From: UBA1447 sp964627535
Lineage (GTDB): Bacteria; Bacillota; Clostridia; Oscillospirales; Acutalibacteraceae
Reading direction: 5' to 3'
DNA length: 64,000 nt
Assembly (NCBI GenBank): GCA_964627535.1
Contig: CAZVJW010000005.1
Location: forward strand, 1-64,000
Part shown: in pieces, positions 1-8,926 of the stretch
Position numbering within the stretch: position 1 is the stretch's first letter
Layout of the letters: each line of letters starts with the position of its first letter
Notes under the pieces: model-generated
Told to the model about the DNA's origin: nothing
The model's database searches: none
What the model saw: the letters and a program-made list of their open reading frames with translations, nothing else
Made by a program: the position numbers and the translations under genes

Positions 1-107
1 GTCCTCCTTGCCTTGCGACAGCAAAGCATCGTCGTCCGCCTTGTGCAGCACAAAATATCATCGCAAATTTAACAACGCTTTTCATCGCCGATTAGTATAA
101 CAACCTA

Positions 108-136
108 TTGCAATAAAGGATTCATTACTATATAAT
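108..136 (+). promoter_or_regulatory. sigma-A type promoter of pgk
   Basis: TTGCAA at 108-113 and TATAAT at 131-136 are separated by exactly 17 bp. Transcription would start near 143, leaving a leader of about 45 nt before the pgk start. It is the only good promoter seen upstream of pgk. The bases before it (1-107) hold no recognisable gene. Confidence 0.75.
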
Positions 137-185
137 ACATATTATGTTATACGTAAAATCGACCTATGAAAGGAAGCTTCAAAAA

Positions 186-1379
186 ATGAATGCACTCAAC
201 AAGAAAACCATTGAGGATATCAACGTATCCGGAAAGCGCGTACTTGTGCGCTGCGACTTCAATGTCCCCATCAAGGAAGGTGTTATCACCAGTGACAAAC
301 GAATCGTTGCCTCTCTTCCAACCATTGAATACCTGATTAAAAATGGCGCAAAAGTTATTTTGTGTTCCCATCTTGGCCGTCCTTCCGGAACCGGTTACGA
401 AGCGGAATTTTCACTGGCGCCCGTAGCGGTACGTCTGACAGAGCTTTTAGGCAAGGATGTGAAAATGGCAAAGGATATTACCGGAGAAAGCGCAAAAGCT
501 CTCGCAGACAGTTTAAAAGCCGGTGATGTTATGGTGATTGAAAATGTCCGTTTCAATAAAAAGGAAACCAAAAACGATCCTGAATTTTCAAAAGAACTCG
601 CTTCTCTCGCCGAAATATACGTTGATGACGCTTTCGGCTCCGCCCATAGAGCGCACAGTTCCACAGCAGGAGTGACAGCGTTCCTTCCTGCCGTGAGCGG
701 CTACCTTATGCAAAAAGAAATCCTATATTTGGGCGGCGCGCTTGAAAATCCCAAGCGTCCGTTTGTTGCCATTCTCGGCGGAGCGAAAGTCTCGGACAAA
801 ATCGGCGTTATCAACAACCTGATTGACAAGGTTGACACGCTTATCATCGGCGGCGGGATGGCATATACCTTTTTTGCGGCATTAGGGTTTGGTGTCGGTA
901 CCTCAATTTGTGAAACCGATAAAATCCCCCTTGCCTTGGAAATGCTGGATAAGGCAAAAGCAAAAGGCGTTAAATTTCTGATTCCGGTTGATAACAAGAT
1001 AGGCAAAGAATATGCGCCGGATACCGAAGCAAAAACAATCAAATCCGACGAAATTCCGAACGGCTGGATGGGACTTGACATAGGGCCTAAAACGCAGAAG
1101 CTGTTCTCCGACGCAATCGCAGGCAGCGGCACTATTGTTTGGAACGGTCCTATGGGTGTTTCGGAATGGGATAACTTCGCAGCCGGCACAATCGCCATAG
1201 CAAGGGCAGTTGCCGAGTCGGGCGCCATTTCAATTATCGGCGGCGGCGACTCCGTTGCTGCAGTCGAAAAGCTCGGCTTTGCGGATAAAATGTCCCATAT
1301 TTCAACCGGCGGCGGCGCGTCACTCGAATTCCTTGAAGGTATAGAACTTCCCGGCATTGCCGCGCTGAATGATAAATAA
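186..1379 (+). CDS. pgk: phosphoglycerate kinase
   Basis: Cytosolic glycolytic enzyme that transfers the phosphate of 1,3-bisphosphoglycerate to ADP, giving 3-phosphoglycerate and ATP. The 397-residue length is normal for the bacterial enzyme. The N-terminal signature VLVRCDFNVP lies near residue 20, the substrate-binding SHLGRP follows, and the C-terminal half has the nucleotide-binding GNGPMG-like loop (IVWNGPMGVSE) and the IIGGGDS motif. The frame is open back to 144, but ATG 186 is preferred because an AAAGGAAG ribosome site lies just upstream and the family begins at about this point. It heads a plus-strand run with tpiA and gpmI, the usual glycolytic gene order in Firmicutes. Confidence 0.97.
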   Translation: MNALNKKTIEDINVSGKRVLVRCDFNVPIKEGVITSDKRIVASLPTIEYLIKNGAKVILCSHLGRPSGTGYEAEFSLAPVAVRLTELLGKDVKMAKDITGESAKALADSLKAGDVMVIENVRFNKKETKNDPEFSKELASLAEIYVDDAFGSAHRAHSSTAGVTAFLPAVSGYLMQKEILYLGGALENPKRPFVAILGGAKVSDKIGVINNLIDKVDTLIIGGGMAYTFFAALGFGVGTSICETDKIPLALEMLDKAKAKGVKFLIPVDNKIGKEYAPDTEAKTIKSDEIPNGWMGLDIGPKTQKLFSDAIAGSGTIVWNGPMGVSEWDNFAAGTIAIARAVAESGAISIIGGGDSVAAVEKLGFADKMSHISTGGGASLEFLEGIELPGIAALNDK

Positions 1380-1442
1380 GCGTAACTTGTAAATAAAAAT
1401 ATTCACTTTGTCAGTAAATATAGCGGCTGCCGGTGCAGCCCG

Positions 1443-1463
1443 GGGCGGCAACTTTTGCCGCCC
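1443..1463 (+). other. intercistronic hairpin between pgk and tpiA
   Basis: A 9-bp perfect stem (GGGCGGCAA / TTGCCGCCC) with a 3-nt loop lies 27 bp before tpiA. No T-run follows, so it is more likely an mRNA processing or stability element than a terminator. Confidence 0.5.
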
Positions 1464-1489
1464 GAACTTAAATAAAGGGAGAAAATAAA

Positions 1490-2257
1490 ATGAATAAAAG
1501 CCTTCGCAGACCGGCGATAGCCGGCAACTGGAAAATGAATAACACTCCTGAGCAGACAGCTGCCCTTATTGAGGAACTAAAACCTCTTGTTAAAACCGCG
1601 GCTTGCGATGTGATCATATGCGTGCCTTACATCGATATCCACACCGCTTTGGCGGCAACCGAGGGGTCGAATATCATGGTCGGCGCCGAAAACTGCCACT
1701 GGGCGGAAAGCGGCGCTTTCACAGGGGAAATTTCGGCGGCTATGCTCAAAAATATCGGTGTGCCGTATGTCATTATCGGGCACAGCGAACGCCGCCAATA
1801 TTTCGGCGAAACCGACCTGACAGTGCACGACCGCACACGGGCAGCGCTCGATGCCGGGCTTAAGGTGATCCTTTGCGTCGGCGAATTAAAGGAACAAAGG
1901 CTTCAAAACATAACCGCCGAGGTGGTTCGTTTGCAGACAAAGCTTGCTTTGAGCGGCGTTACCGAAAACGAGCTTGAAAATATTATTATCGCTTATGAAC
2001 CCGTTTGGGCTATCGGTACAGGCCTTACCGCCACACCCGAGCAGGCAAACGAAGTGAATGCAATCATCCGTGATTTAATCGCGGAGCTTTACGGCAGTGG
2101 AGCAGCCGGTAAAATGGTTATCCAATACGGCGGTTCCATGAATGAAAAGAATGCTGTTGAACTGTTAGGCAAGCCGGATATTGACGGCGGCCTCATCGGC
2201 GGCGCGTCATTGGTTGCCGAAAAATTCGCGGCTATCGTTGCAGCAACTGCACAGTAA
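1490..2257 (+). CDS. tpiA: triose-phosphate isomerase
   Basis: TIM-barrel enzyme interconverting dihydroxyacetone phosphate and glyceraldehyde 3-phosphate in glycolysis. The 255 residues match the family. Visible motifs are the N-terminal AGNWKMN with the catalytic lysine, IIGHSERR with the catalytic histidine, and AYEPVWAIGTG with the catalytic glutamate and flexible loop 6. The phosphate-binding loops YGGSMN and GLIGGASL are near the end. The ATG is preceded by AAAGGGAG. Likely co-transcribed with pgk 110 bp upstream, and followed five bases after its stop by a family-B repeat that separates it from gpmI. Confidence 0.97.
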   Translation: MNKSLRRPAIAGNWKMNNTPEQTAALIEELKPLVKTAACDVIICVPYIDIHTALAATEGSNIMVGAENCHWAESGAFTGEISAAMLKNIGVPYVIIGHSERRQYFGETDLTVHDRTRAALDAGLKVILCVGELKEQRLQNITAEVVRLQTKLALSGVTENELENIIIAYEPVWAIGTGLTATPEQANEVNAIIRDLIAELYGSGAAGKMVIQYGGSMNEKNAVELLGKPDIDGGLIGGASLVAEKFAAIVAATAQ

Positions 2258-2261
2258 AAAT

Positions 2262-2412
2262 TGAGAAACATGTTGAAAAGTGTGACTTCGTCACGGGAAG
2301 CATGGCTGCGCCATGAGAAGTGGGGCTGAGCCGCGGAAAGCAATTGGAGGGATAGTTTCTTTTTGTACCCCTGCTTCTTCTCTACTTCTTCCCTACTTCA
2401 TCTCAACTTCTT
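2262..2412. repeat. family-B purine/pyrimidine intergenic repeat, copy 1
   Basis: The left half is purine-rich (TTGAGAAAC, GGGAAGC, GAGAAGTGGGG). The right half is pyrimidine-rich (CTTCTTCTCTACTTCTTCCC, then CATCTCAACTTC). A small palindrome, GTGACTTCGTCAC, sits near the left end. The two halves are roughly complementary, so a long imperfect hairpin could form. Related copies lie at 28259-28470 and 30022-30163. It starts five bases after the tpiA stop. No coding capacity. Confidence 0.65.
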
Positions 2413-2453
2413 TGCTATAACAATTTAACCACTAAAAAATATTGGAGATTAAA

Positions 2454-3971
2454 ATGAGTAGTAAAAAACCAATCCTTCTTTGCATCATGGACGGCTTCGG
2501 ACTTAATCCCGAACCATTCGGAAACGCTATTGCAGCAGCTAACAAACCGAACCTTGACCGCATCATGGCGGAAAACCCGATGACAGCTATCGGCGCCTCC
2601 GGTATGGATGTAGGTTTGCCCGACGGACAGATGGGCAACAGCGAAGTCGGACATACTAATATAGGTGCCGGAAGAGTCGTCTATCAGGAGCTGACAAGAA
2701 TTTCCAAATCCATCGTTGACGGCGATTTTTTCGAAAACGAGGCGTTTTTAGGCGCGATTAAAAATTGCAAAGTGAACAAATCCGCGCTGCATTTATGCGG
2801 GTTGGTCTCCGACGGCGGCGTGCATAGCCATAATACACATCTGTACGCTTTTTTAAAGCTTGCCAAGGACAGCGGGTTAAAAAAAGTTTTTATCCATTGT
2901 TTGATGGACGGCAGGGATGTTCCGCCGATGTCCGGCAAGGATTTTATTGCCGAGCTTCAGGCTGAGATGGCTGAAATAGGCGTCGGCAAGGTTGCCTCTG
3001 TCATAGGGCGCTATTACGGGATGGACAGGGAAAAAAGATTTGAAAGAGTCGAAAAAGCCTACCTCGCAATGACTGCGCTTGACGCTCCGATTTTTGATGA
3101 TGCCTTGGCGATGATGGAAAAATCCTACGCGGATGACATCACGGACGAATTTATTGTTCCATGTGTTGCGGGCGACGCGGAGCCGGTTAAGGCAAACGAC
3201 AGCTTCATTTTCTTCAATTTCCGCCCTGACAGGGCAAGGGAAATTACAAGAGCTTTTGTTGATGACAGCTTTAAAGGCTTTAAACGCGGAGAAAGGCTGC
3301 CGCTTTATTATGTTTGCATGACTCAGTTTGACGCTACTATGCCTAATGTTCATGTGGCATACAGTCCAAATAATGTTAAGATGTCTTTGGGCGGTGTTTT
3401 GAGCGCGCACGGATTAAAGCAGCTTCGCATTGCGGAATATACAAAATACGCGCACGTCACCTTTTTCCTCAACGGCGGTGTCGAAACCGTCTATGAGGGC
3501 GAAGACCGGATCATGATTGATTCCCCGGATGTGCCGACTTATGATTTGAAACCGGAAATGAGCGCCTTTGAGGTGGCGGACAAGGTAGTGGAAATGGTTG
3601 AAAGCGGTCAATATGATGTTATCGTTTTGAACTTCGCGAACTGCGATATGGTCGGGCACACCGGCATTATGGAGGCGGCTGTTAAAGCTGTTGAGGCGGT
3701 TGATGCCTGCGTTGGCAAGGTCGTCGGTGCCATTGAAAAACAAGGCGGAGTAACGCTGATAACAGCTGACCACGGCAACGCCGATAAAATGTACGAACCG
3801 GACGGCTCCCCGTTTACCGCTCATACAACTTTTCCTGTTCCGTTCATTGTTGTCGGTTATCCCTGTGAGCTGAAAGAAGGTGGTCGCCTTTGCGATATTT
3901 CCCCGACACTTCTGCAAATTATGGGGCTGCCGCAGCCGGACGAAATGACCGGAGTTAGTTTGATCAAATAA
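2454..3971 (+). CDS. gpmI: 2,3-bisphosphoglycerate-independent phosphoglycerate mutase
   Basis: Cofactor-independent, Mn-dependent enzyme of the alkaline phosphatase superfamily that interconverts 3- and 2-phosphoglycerate. At 505 residues it has the usual length. The start region MDGFGLNP carries the first metal aspartate. MGNSEVGH near residue 60 holds the phosphoserine nucleophile. Later metal-binding motifs include NFANCDMVGHTG and TADHGNADKM. ATG 2454 follows GGAG with good spacing; a TTG four codons upstream is less likely. It completes the glycolytic run with pgk and tpiA but is separated from them by the repeat at 2262-2412. Confidence 0.97.
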   Translation: MSSKKPILLCIMDGFGLNPEPFGNAIAAANKPNLDRIMAENPMTAIGASGMDVGLPDGQMGNSEVGHTNIGAGRVVYQELTRISKSIVDGDFFENEAFLGAIKNCKVNKSALHLCGLVSDGGVHSHNTHLYAFLKLAKDSGLKKVFIHCLMDGRDVPPMSGKDFIAELQAEMAEIGVGKVASVIGRYYGMDREKRFERVEKAYLAMTALDAPIFDDALAMMEKSYADDITDEFIVPCVAGDAEPVKANDSFIFFNFRPDRAREITRAFVDDSFKGFKRGERLPLYYVCMTQFDATMPNVHVAYSPNNVKMSLGGVLSAHGLKQLRIAEYTKYAHVTFFLNGGVETVYEGEDRIMIDSPDVPTYDLKPEMSAFEVADKVVEMVESGQYDVIVLNFANCDMVGHTGIMEAAVKAVEAVDACVGKVVGAIEKQGGVTLITADHGNADKMYEPDGSPFTAHTTFPVPFIVVGYPCELKEGGRLCDISPTLLQIMGLPQPDEMTGVSLIK

Positions 3972-4075
3972 ACCCGAATTGAATTCCTTGCATTAAAGAC
4001 ATAGCGCAACACGGCAAAATAATTACCGGAAGAAAACTTGAAGCAGCTGTTAAATGATGAAGGGAATGGTAAAAC

Positions 4076-4918
4076 ATGTCACTGCTTGCCTCAATCTTTG
4101 CGACCAGGCAGATACGGGCGCTCAAGGCGTTTTTCGCGTCACTTCTTGCCATTTTGGAAATGCTGGGTGTTGTGATTTTTGACACGCCGCAGACCCCGCG
4201 GGGGCAGAACCTAAATTTGGCCGGTTACACGCTCGTGACGGAAGATCATTTCGACGGCAGCTCCCTTGACCTTTCCACCTGGGCATACCGTTACAGCGGG
4301 CCGGTTAATGCCGGGTTTCAATCGCCGGAGCAGGTTTGGGTTCAGGACGGCAATCTGTACATGAAAGCCGTTTATCGTGAGGATGGGCCTTACGGAGCCG
4401 GCATTTATTCAGGGGAAATCAGAACAATAAAGGAATATGTCAGGGGTTATTTTGAGTGCCGCTGCATTTGCTCGGAGGGCGGAGGTCTTTGGAGCGCTTT
4501 TTGGATGAACTCAACAGGCATGTCGAGCGCGGAAGCCTCCAATGGAGGAATCGGCGGCGCTGAAATCGATATTTTTGAAGCCAACAATTACACCGGCAAC
4601 TTTATCTTCCGCAATACCGTTACGCACGCAGTGCATGTCGGCGGTTACGGCCCCGGACTTCACTCTGAAAACGAGGGGAGCTACAGGGTCCCGAATCCCT
4701 ATACCCAATACAACACCTATGGTATGGAGTGGAACGAGAACGAGTATATTTTCTACATCAACGGCGTTGAAACCTTAAGAACCAGCTTTGAAAAAGGCGT
4801 TTCCCAGGCACCGGAATATGTGATTTTAACCCTGTGCGTTCCGCCGGAATTCCCGGAATACCCGGGTGTTTCCAATAATTTTATTGTTGATTACGTTAAG
4901 ATTTATCAAAAAGGTTAG
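4076..4918 (+). CDS. family 16 glycoside hydrolase, paralogue 1
   Basis: Predicted beta-glucan-type endohydrolase (GH16, laminarinase/lichenase clan) of 280 residues. The retaining catalytic signature ExDxxE is intact at residues 163-168 (EIDIFE), and aromatic substrate-cleft residues surround it (LWSAFWMN before, HVGGYGPGL after). The last strand, IVDYVKIYQKG, is typical of a GH16 jelly roll. Residues 1-36 form an unusual conserved leader: a basic stretch (ATRQIRALK) followed by a hydrophobic segment interrupted by a conserved Glu. It could be a non-classical signal, a membrane anchor or an amphipathic helix. Substrate cannot be read from sequence. Two close paralogues follow at 5537 and 8001. 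Confidence 0.9.
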   Translation: MSLLASIFATRQIRALKAFFASLLAILEMLGVVIFDTPQTPRGQNLNLAGYTLVTEDHFDGSSLDLSTWAYRYSGPVNAGFQSPEQVWVQDGNLYMKAVYREDGPYGAGIYSGEIRTIKEYVRGYFECRCICSEGGGLWSAFWMNSTGMSSAEASNGGIGGAEIDIFEANNYTGNFIFRNTVTHAVHVGGYGPGLHSENEGSYRVPNPYTQYNTYGMEWNENEYIFYINGVETLRTSFEKGVSQAPEYVILTLCVPPEFPEYPGVSNNFIVDYVKIYQKG

Positions 4919-4926
4919 TTGGGAAA

Positions 4927-5475
4927 ATGGACTTTGTCGCTATAGATTTTGAAACAGCCAACAGCAACCCCACCAGCGCTTGTTCGCTTGGGATTGCCGT
5001 TGTTGAGAATAACCGGATAACTCTGACAAAAGAATGGTATATAAAGCCTGTGCCGTTCCGGTTTGATTATTACAATACATTGATCCACGGCATAACCGCG
5101 CGGGATGTTGAAATCTGTCCCGGGTTTGACGGGCTCTGGGAGGAAATCCTTTCCTTTATAAATGGGAAAATACTTGTTGCCCACTATGCGCCTTTCGATA
5201 TGGCTGTGCTGGGTGCGTTAATAGATTTCTATTCGCTTGATTCACCGGGTTTTGACTATTTTTGTTCCTGCGAACTAAGCAGGAAAACATGGCGCAATCT
5301 TGAAAATCATCGACTTAATACAGTATGTGATCACTTGAGGATTGGCCTTGATCATCATAATGCGGGAAGTGATGCTGCTGGCAGCGCGCAAATATTCTTG
5401 AGAGCGCTCGAAGATCTTACCGCAAATGGAAAAAGACCGCTGGCAGCTATCAATATCAAAAAGGCGAGATTCTAA
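4927..5475 (+). CDS. DnaQ-like DEDDh 3'-5' exonuclease
   Basis: A 182-residue RNase T/DNA polymerase III epsilon-type nuclease. The DEDDh acidic residues are visible: AIDFET at residues 5-10 (Exo I), LVAHYAPFDM near residue 80 (Exo II) and HHNAGSDA near residue 145 (Exo III). There is no BRCT or helicase domain, so it is a stand-alone exonuclease acting on DNA or RNA ends in the cytosol. It starts 8 bp after GH16 paralogue 1 and precedes paralogue 2, so it is probably co-transcribed with carbohydrate genes. No functional link with the hydrolases is evident; it may have been caught between the duplicated copies. Confidence 0.88.
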   Translation: MDFVAIDFETANSNPTSACSLGIAVVENNRITLTKEWYIKPVPFRFDYYNTLIHGITARDVEICPGFDGLWEEILSFINGKILVAHYAPFDMAVLGALIDFYSLDSPGFDYFCSCELSRKTWRNLENHRLNTVCDHLRIGLDHHNAGSDAAGSAQIFLRALEDLTANGKRPLAAINIKKARF

Positions 5476-5536
5476 AATATTTGAACGGGAAGAAGCGGAA
5501 AAATCCGCATTGTTTTTGGCCGGAGGAGGAATTGAA

Positions 5537-6376
5537 ATGGACTGGCTTGCAAAAATCTTCGCACCGAGGCAAATAAAGGCGCTCAAGGCAATGATTGCCT
5601 CCATTCTTGCAGCATTGGAGTTGTTGGGTGTGGCATTGTTCGATTCGGCTCAAACCCCGAGAGGGCAGCAGCTTAACCTTTCGGGCTACCAAATAGTTTT
5701 TAAGGATGATTTCGACGATACCGGTCTTGATTTGGAAAAATGGGAATACCGCGGCAACGGTGCCCGCAGCGGCGGGTTTATGTCACCAAATCAGGTTTTC
5801 CTGGAGAATGGAAACCTGATTATCAGAGCGGAATATAAAGATGCCGGCGAATACGGCGCAGGCTGGTACGCGGGGATGATCAGAACCGTGCAGGATTTTG
5901 ACAGTGGGTACTTTGAATGCCGCTGCATTGCTTCCAAGGGCGGCGGTTTTTGGAGCGCATTTTGGTTGAATTCCCCGGGGATGTCTACTCCGGAAATTTC
6001 GAACGGCGGCATAGGCGGCGCGGAAATTGATATTTTTGAGGCGTTTAACTACACCACCAAACTTAACTACAATTCCGTTTCGCTTAATGTGCATATCGGC
6101 GGCTACGGCGACGGCTTAAGATCCGAGAACTTGGGCAGCTACAAAGTTAAAAATCCATATACCGAATACAACACCTATGGCCTTGAATGGAATGAGGACT
6201 ATTATATTTTTTACATAAACGGTATTGAAGCCGTGAGATCGAATTTTAAAGACGGGGTATCACAGGGGCTGGAATACGCTATATTATCCTTGGAACCACC
6301 TAAAGAATTCACCGAGCAGCCCGGGTTTTCCACTGATTTCATCATTGACTATGTAAAGGTATATCAAAAAACATAA
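5537..6376 (+). CDS. family 16 glycoside hydrolase, paralogue 2
   Basis: A 279-residue GH16 protein aligned almost without gaps to paralogue 1: its ExDxxE motif (EIDIFE) is again at residues 163-168. The N-terminal leader has the same plan, with basic residues (APRQIKALK) followed by a hydrophobic stretch containing a central Glu. The start chosen is ATG 5537, preceded by GGAGGAGG; the frame is open further upstream into the exonuclease gene, but that part has no family resemblance. Where paralogues 1 and 3 have THAVHVGGYG after the catalytic site, this copy has SLNVHIGGYG, hinting at a changed substrate pocket. The MelB-type transporter follows. Confidence 0.9.
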   Translation: MDWLAKIFAPRQIKALKAMIASILAALELLGVALFDSAQTPRGQQLNLSGYQIVFKDDFDDTGLDLEKWEYRGNGARSGGFMSPNQVFLENGNLIIRAEYKDAGEYGAGWYAGMIRTVQDFDSGYFECRCIASKGGGFWSAFWLNSPGMSTPEISNGGIGGAEIDIFEAFNYTTKLNYNSVSLNVHIGGYGDGLRSENLGSYKVKNPYTEYNTYGLEWNEDYYIFYINGIEAVRSNFKDGVSQGLEYAILSLEPPKEFTEQPGFSTDFIIDYVKVYQKT

Positions 6377-6499
6377 AGAAAGCACTCCATTCTAAACGCG
6401 GTGATTTTTTACCGGTGAACGCACATAGGCAGAACTGCTTTAAAAGAACAATCAAAGCAGCAAAACACATCAAATCATATAAATTGGGAGATTTTGCTT

Positions 6500-7975
6500 T
6501 TGAAAAACCCGATCAGGTTTATGCTTTCAAACCAGGCAGAGGAAGATTATATCCCGAACAGGGAACTTACAAAACACGCCGTAGGGCTTGCGGGACAAAA
6601 TTTTGCATATGCCTTTATCTCCGGCTGGATATTTTATTTTTGCACCAATGTTTTAAAAATTGAGCCCAAAAAGGTTGGGATTGTAACAGGAATAACCAGG
6701 GCATGGGATGCCGTCAACGACCCGATCGTCGGCGGATATATTGACAAACGCAAAAGCAGGCCGGGTGAAAAACTTCGCCCTTATCTCAAGTTTCTGCCGC
6801 TGCCGATAGGGATTTTTTCAGCTCTTCTGTTTGTGGATTTCGGTTTCAGCGAAACAGTATCCATCATCTATTTTATCGGTATTTACCTTATTTGGGATAC
6901 GTTGTACTCGTTTCAGGATGTCGGGCTGTGGGGAATTGTCGCTATGGCTTCGCCGCATTCAAGCGAACATCTCAGAATGGCACAGTGGGCAAGAATCGGA
7001 GCAGGTACCGGGTCGTTACTGATCGGTCTTTTCCCGTTGATTCTCGGCGCGAAGGATAAAATAGGCTTAACCGAATCCCGGTTGTTTATGATCTGCGGCT
7101 TGATTTGCGGCTTGGGCGGAGAGCTCATTTCCCGGACCGCCGCAGGCGTGAAAGAAAGGGTCGAAAATAAACCGCAGGAAGAATCCATTCTTGAAGGCAT
7201 TCTGATGATTCGCCATAACCGGATACTGCTAACCATAGCCGCGGCGCAAATCCTCGGCGCGCTCAGCCCGGTAATACCGGCGATATATTTCTTTAAATAC
7301 GGAGTAGGCACCATTCAGTTCGGCAGTAAGCCTGTGAACGGCGAAACACTGATGTTTTTCTTTCAAATATTGTCGGGGTTTCCGTATGCCATTGCCATGT
7401 TTGTCGCGAAAATTCTTGCAAAAAAGCTCGGGGGAGCAAAGAATGTTTTTATCGCTTCCAAAACTGCGTCAATTATTGCCCGCACCGCTGCCTATTTTGT
7501 CGGCTTCAAAACCCCGAAACAAATAGGTATTTCCGCGGCACTGCTTGCGGTTGCGAGTTTTCCGGACGGCGCATCGGACATTGCCAAAACTTCGCTTTGG
7601 TGCGATTCGATTGACTATGTCGAATGGAAAACGGGTAAACGCACCGAAGGAATTTCCTTTTCGATTCAGAATTTCCTCAGCAAAATCACAAGCGGGATAA
7701 CACTTTTTATCAACGGGTTTTTACTCAGCAAACTCGGGTTCAGGGAAAATTTAGGTTTGCTTGGCCAGTCCGCTGTTTTTTATAAATGGCAATGGCCGAT
7801 TTATATGCTCGGACCGGTTGTTGGAGCGTTACTCTATCTTATCCCGATATTAACGATTAATTACCCCAACTCGTTAAAGCTGAAGGTGGAATACGAATTG
7901 GCGCAACGGCGGGATGCAATGGCTGAAATCTTGGATGACCCAATTATTGAAGAGGACGATATCGAAACGATATAA
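6500..7975 (+). CDS. GPH-family (MelB-like) glycoside:cation symporter
   Basis: Polytopic inner-membrane protein of about 491 residues with roughly 12 hydrophobic segments, fitting the glycoside-pentoside-hexuronide:cation symporter family. Near residue 60 the cytoplasmic loop WDAVNDPIVGGYIDK matches the family signature around the cation-site aspartates; a second conserved loop, IDYVEWKTGKR, lies near residue 375. The start is uncertain: TTG 6500 is spaced 9 bp from GGGAG, with ATG 6521 as the alternative. Placed between two GH16 genes, it probably imports oligosaccharides released by those enzymes. The acidic C-terminus (DDPIIEEDDIE) is presumably cytoplasmic. Confidence 0.88.
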   Translation: MKNPIRFMLSNQAEEDYIPNRELTKHAVGLAGQNFAYAFISGWIFYFCTNVLKIEPKKVGIVTGITRAWDAVNDPIVGGYIDKRKSRPGEKLRPYLKFLPLPIGIFSALLFVDFGFSETVSIIYFIGIYLIWDTLYSFQDVGLWGIVAMASPHSSEHLRMAQWARIGAGTGSLLIGLFPLILGAKDKIGLTESRLFMICGLICGLGGELISRTAAGVKERVENKPQEESILEGILMIRHNRILLTIAAAQILGALSPVIPAIYFFKYGVGTIQFGSKPVNGETLMFFFQILSGFPYAIAMFVAKILAKKLGGAKNVFIASKTASIIARTAAYFVGFKTPKQIGISAALLAVASFPDGASDIAKTSLWCDSIDYVEWKTGKRTEGISFSIQNFLSKITSGITLFINGFLLSKLGFRENLGLLGQSAVFYKWQWPIYMLGPVVGALLYLIPILTINYPNSLKLKVEYELAQRRDAMAEILDDPIIEEDDIETI

Positions 7976-8000
7976 TATTATTAAATGAGGAGGAAAAGAA

Positions 8001-8843
8001 ATGGATTTTTTATCAAGTATCTTTGCCACGAGGCAATTGAGGGGGCTTAAAGTCCTTCTTGCTTCCATTCTTACCATTGCGGAGATGATAGGGTTGGTTT
8101 TATTTGACACAGCCGTCACCCCGCGGGGGCAGCTGTTGAATTTAGCCGGTTACAAAATTGTTTTGGAAGACGATTTCGACGGCAGCACGCTTGACACAAC
8201 CAAATGGGAATACCGCGCCAACGGAGCGCGCCGGGCGGGCTTCAACTCTCCGAACCAAGTTTTTCTTAATGACGGCAACCTTGTCATCAGAGGTGAGTAC
8301 CGCACAGACGGTGAATACGGCGCCGGATGGTATGCCGGTATGATCCGGTCGATTCAGGAATATACCAGAGGTTATTTTGAAATCCGCTGTATCGTATCCG
8401 AAGGCGGCGGCTTCTGGAGCGCGTTTTGGCTCAACGCAAGGGGTATGGGCAGCGCGGAAGCGTCCAACGGCGGCATCGGCGGGGCGGAAATCGACATTTT
8501 CGAATCCAACAACTATGATGGCAACATCTTCAACCGCAACTCCGTCACACACGCCGTGCACGTGGGTGGCTACGGCGACGGCCTGAGGAGCGAAATGCAG
8601 GGCAGCTTCAAGGTACCCAAGCCCTACACCCAATACAACACCTACGGCATGGAATGGAATGAAAAGGAATATATTTTCTACATCAACGGCGTGGAAACGG
8701 TGCGCACCAGCTGGCAAAAGGGGGTATCCCAAGCGCCCGAATATGTCATTATTTCCGAGGAACTGACAAACACCTTCACAGAACAGCCGGGCTTTTCAAC
8801 CGATTTCATTGTCGATTATGTCAAGGTTTATCAAAAGGTTTAG
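8001..8843 (+). CDS. family 16 glycoside hydrolase, paralogue 3
   Basis: A 280-residue GH16 enzyme with EIDIFE at residues 163-168, exactly the same position as in the two other paralogues. The leader (ATRQLRGLK, then a hydrophobic stretch with a conserved acidic residue) is retained, so the leader is under selection rather than a chance start extension. ATG 8001 follows GAGGAGG. It lies 25 bp after the symporter gene and is followed by a strong terminator at 8857-8893, closing the carbohydrate locus. By similarity it is closer to paralogue 1 around the catalytic loop (THAVHVGGYG) but shares GFSTDFI(I/V)DYVKVYQK with paralogue 2. Confidence 0.9.
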   Translation: MDFLSSIFATRQLRGLKVLLASILTIAEMIGLVLFDTAVTPRGQLLNLAGYKIVLEDDFDGSTLDTTKWEYRANGARRAGFNSPNQVFLNDGNLVIRGEYRTDGEYGAGWYAGMIRSIQEYTRGYFEIRCIVSEGGGFWSAFWLNARGMGSAEASNGGIGGAEIDIFESNNYDGNIFNRNSVTHAVHVGGYGDGLRSEMQGSFKVPKPYTQYNTYGMEWNEKEYIFYINGVETVRTSWQKGVSQAPEYVIISEELTNTFTEQPGFSTDFIVDYVKVYQKV

Positions 8844-8856
8844 AACCGGAAAATGC

Positions 8857-8893
8857 AAAAAACGGGCTGCCCGAAAAGGGCAGTCCGTTTTTT
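8857..8893. terminator. bidirectional intrinsic terminator
   Basis: An 11-bp stem (ACGGGCTGCCC / GGGCAGTCCGT, one G-T pair) with loop GAAAA is flanked by an A-run on the left and a T-run on the right. It can terminate both the GH16 operon (plus) and the PHP gene (minus), which converge here. Confidence 0.92.
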
Positions 8894-8926
8894 GATAAGC
8901 ACTGCTCTGTTTAAGGGGATATAAAA

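Noticed and set aside
90..100. GATTAGTATAA near the window start, similar to the end of the family-A repeats
   Set aside because: The upstream 89 bases show neither the core hairpin nor the left inverted end, so it is probably chance or a very decayed end.
701..1357. Long open frame antisense to pgk
   Set aside because: Composition follows the opposite strand's codon pattern, and there is no ribosome site or protein resemblance. Similar antisense frames over gpmI, gyrB and rnc-trmFO were rejected for the same reason.
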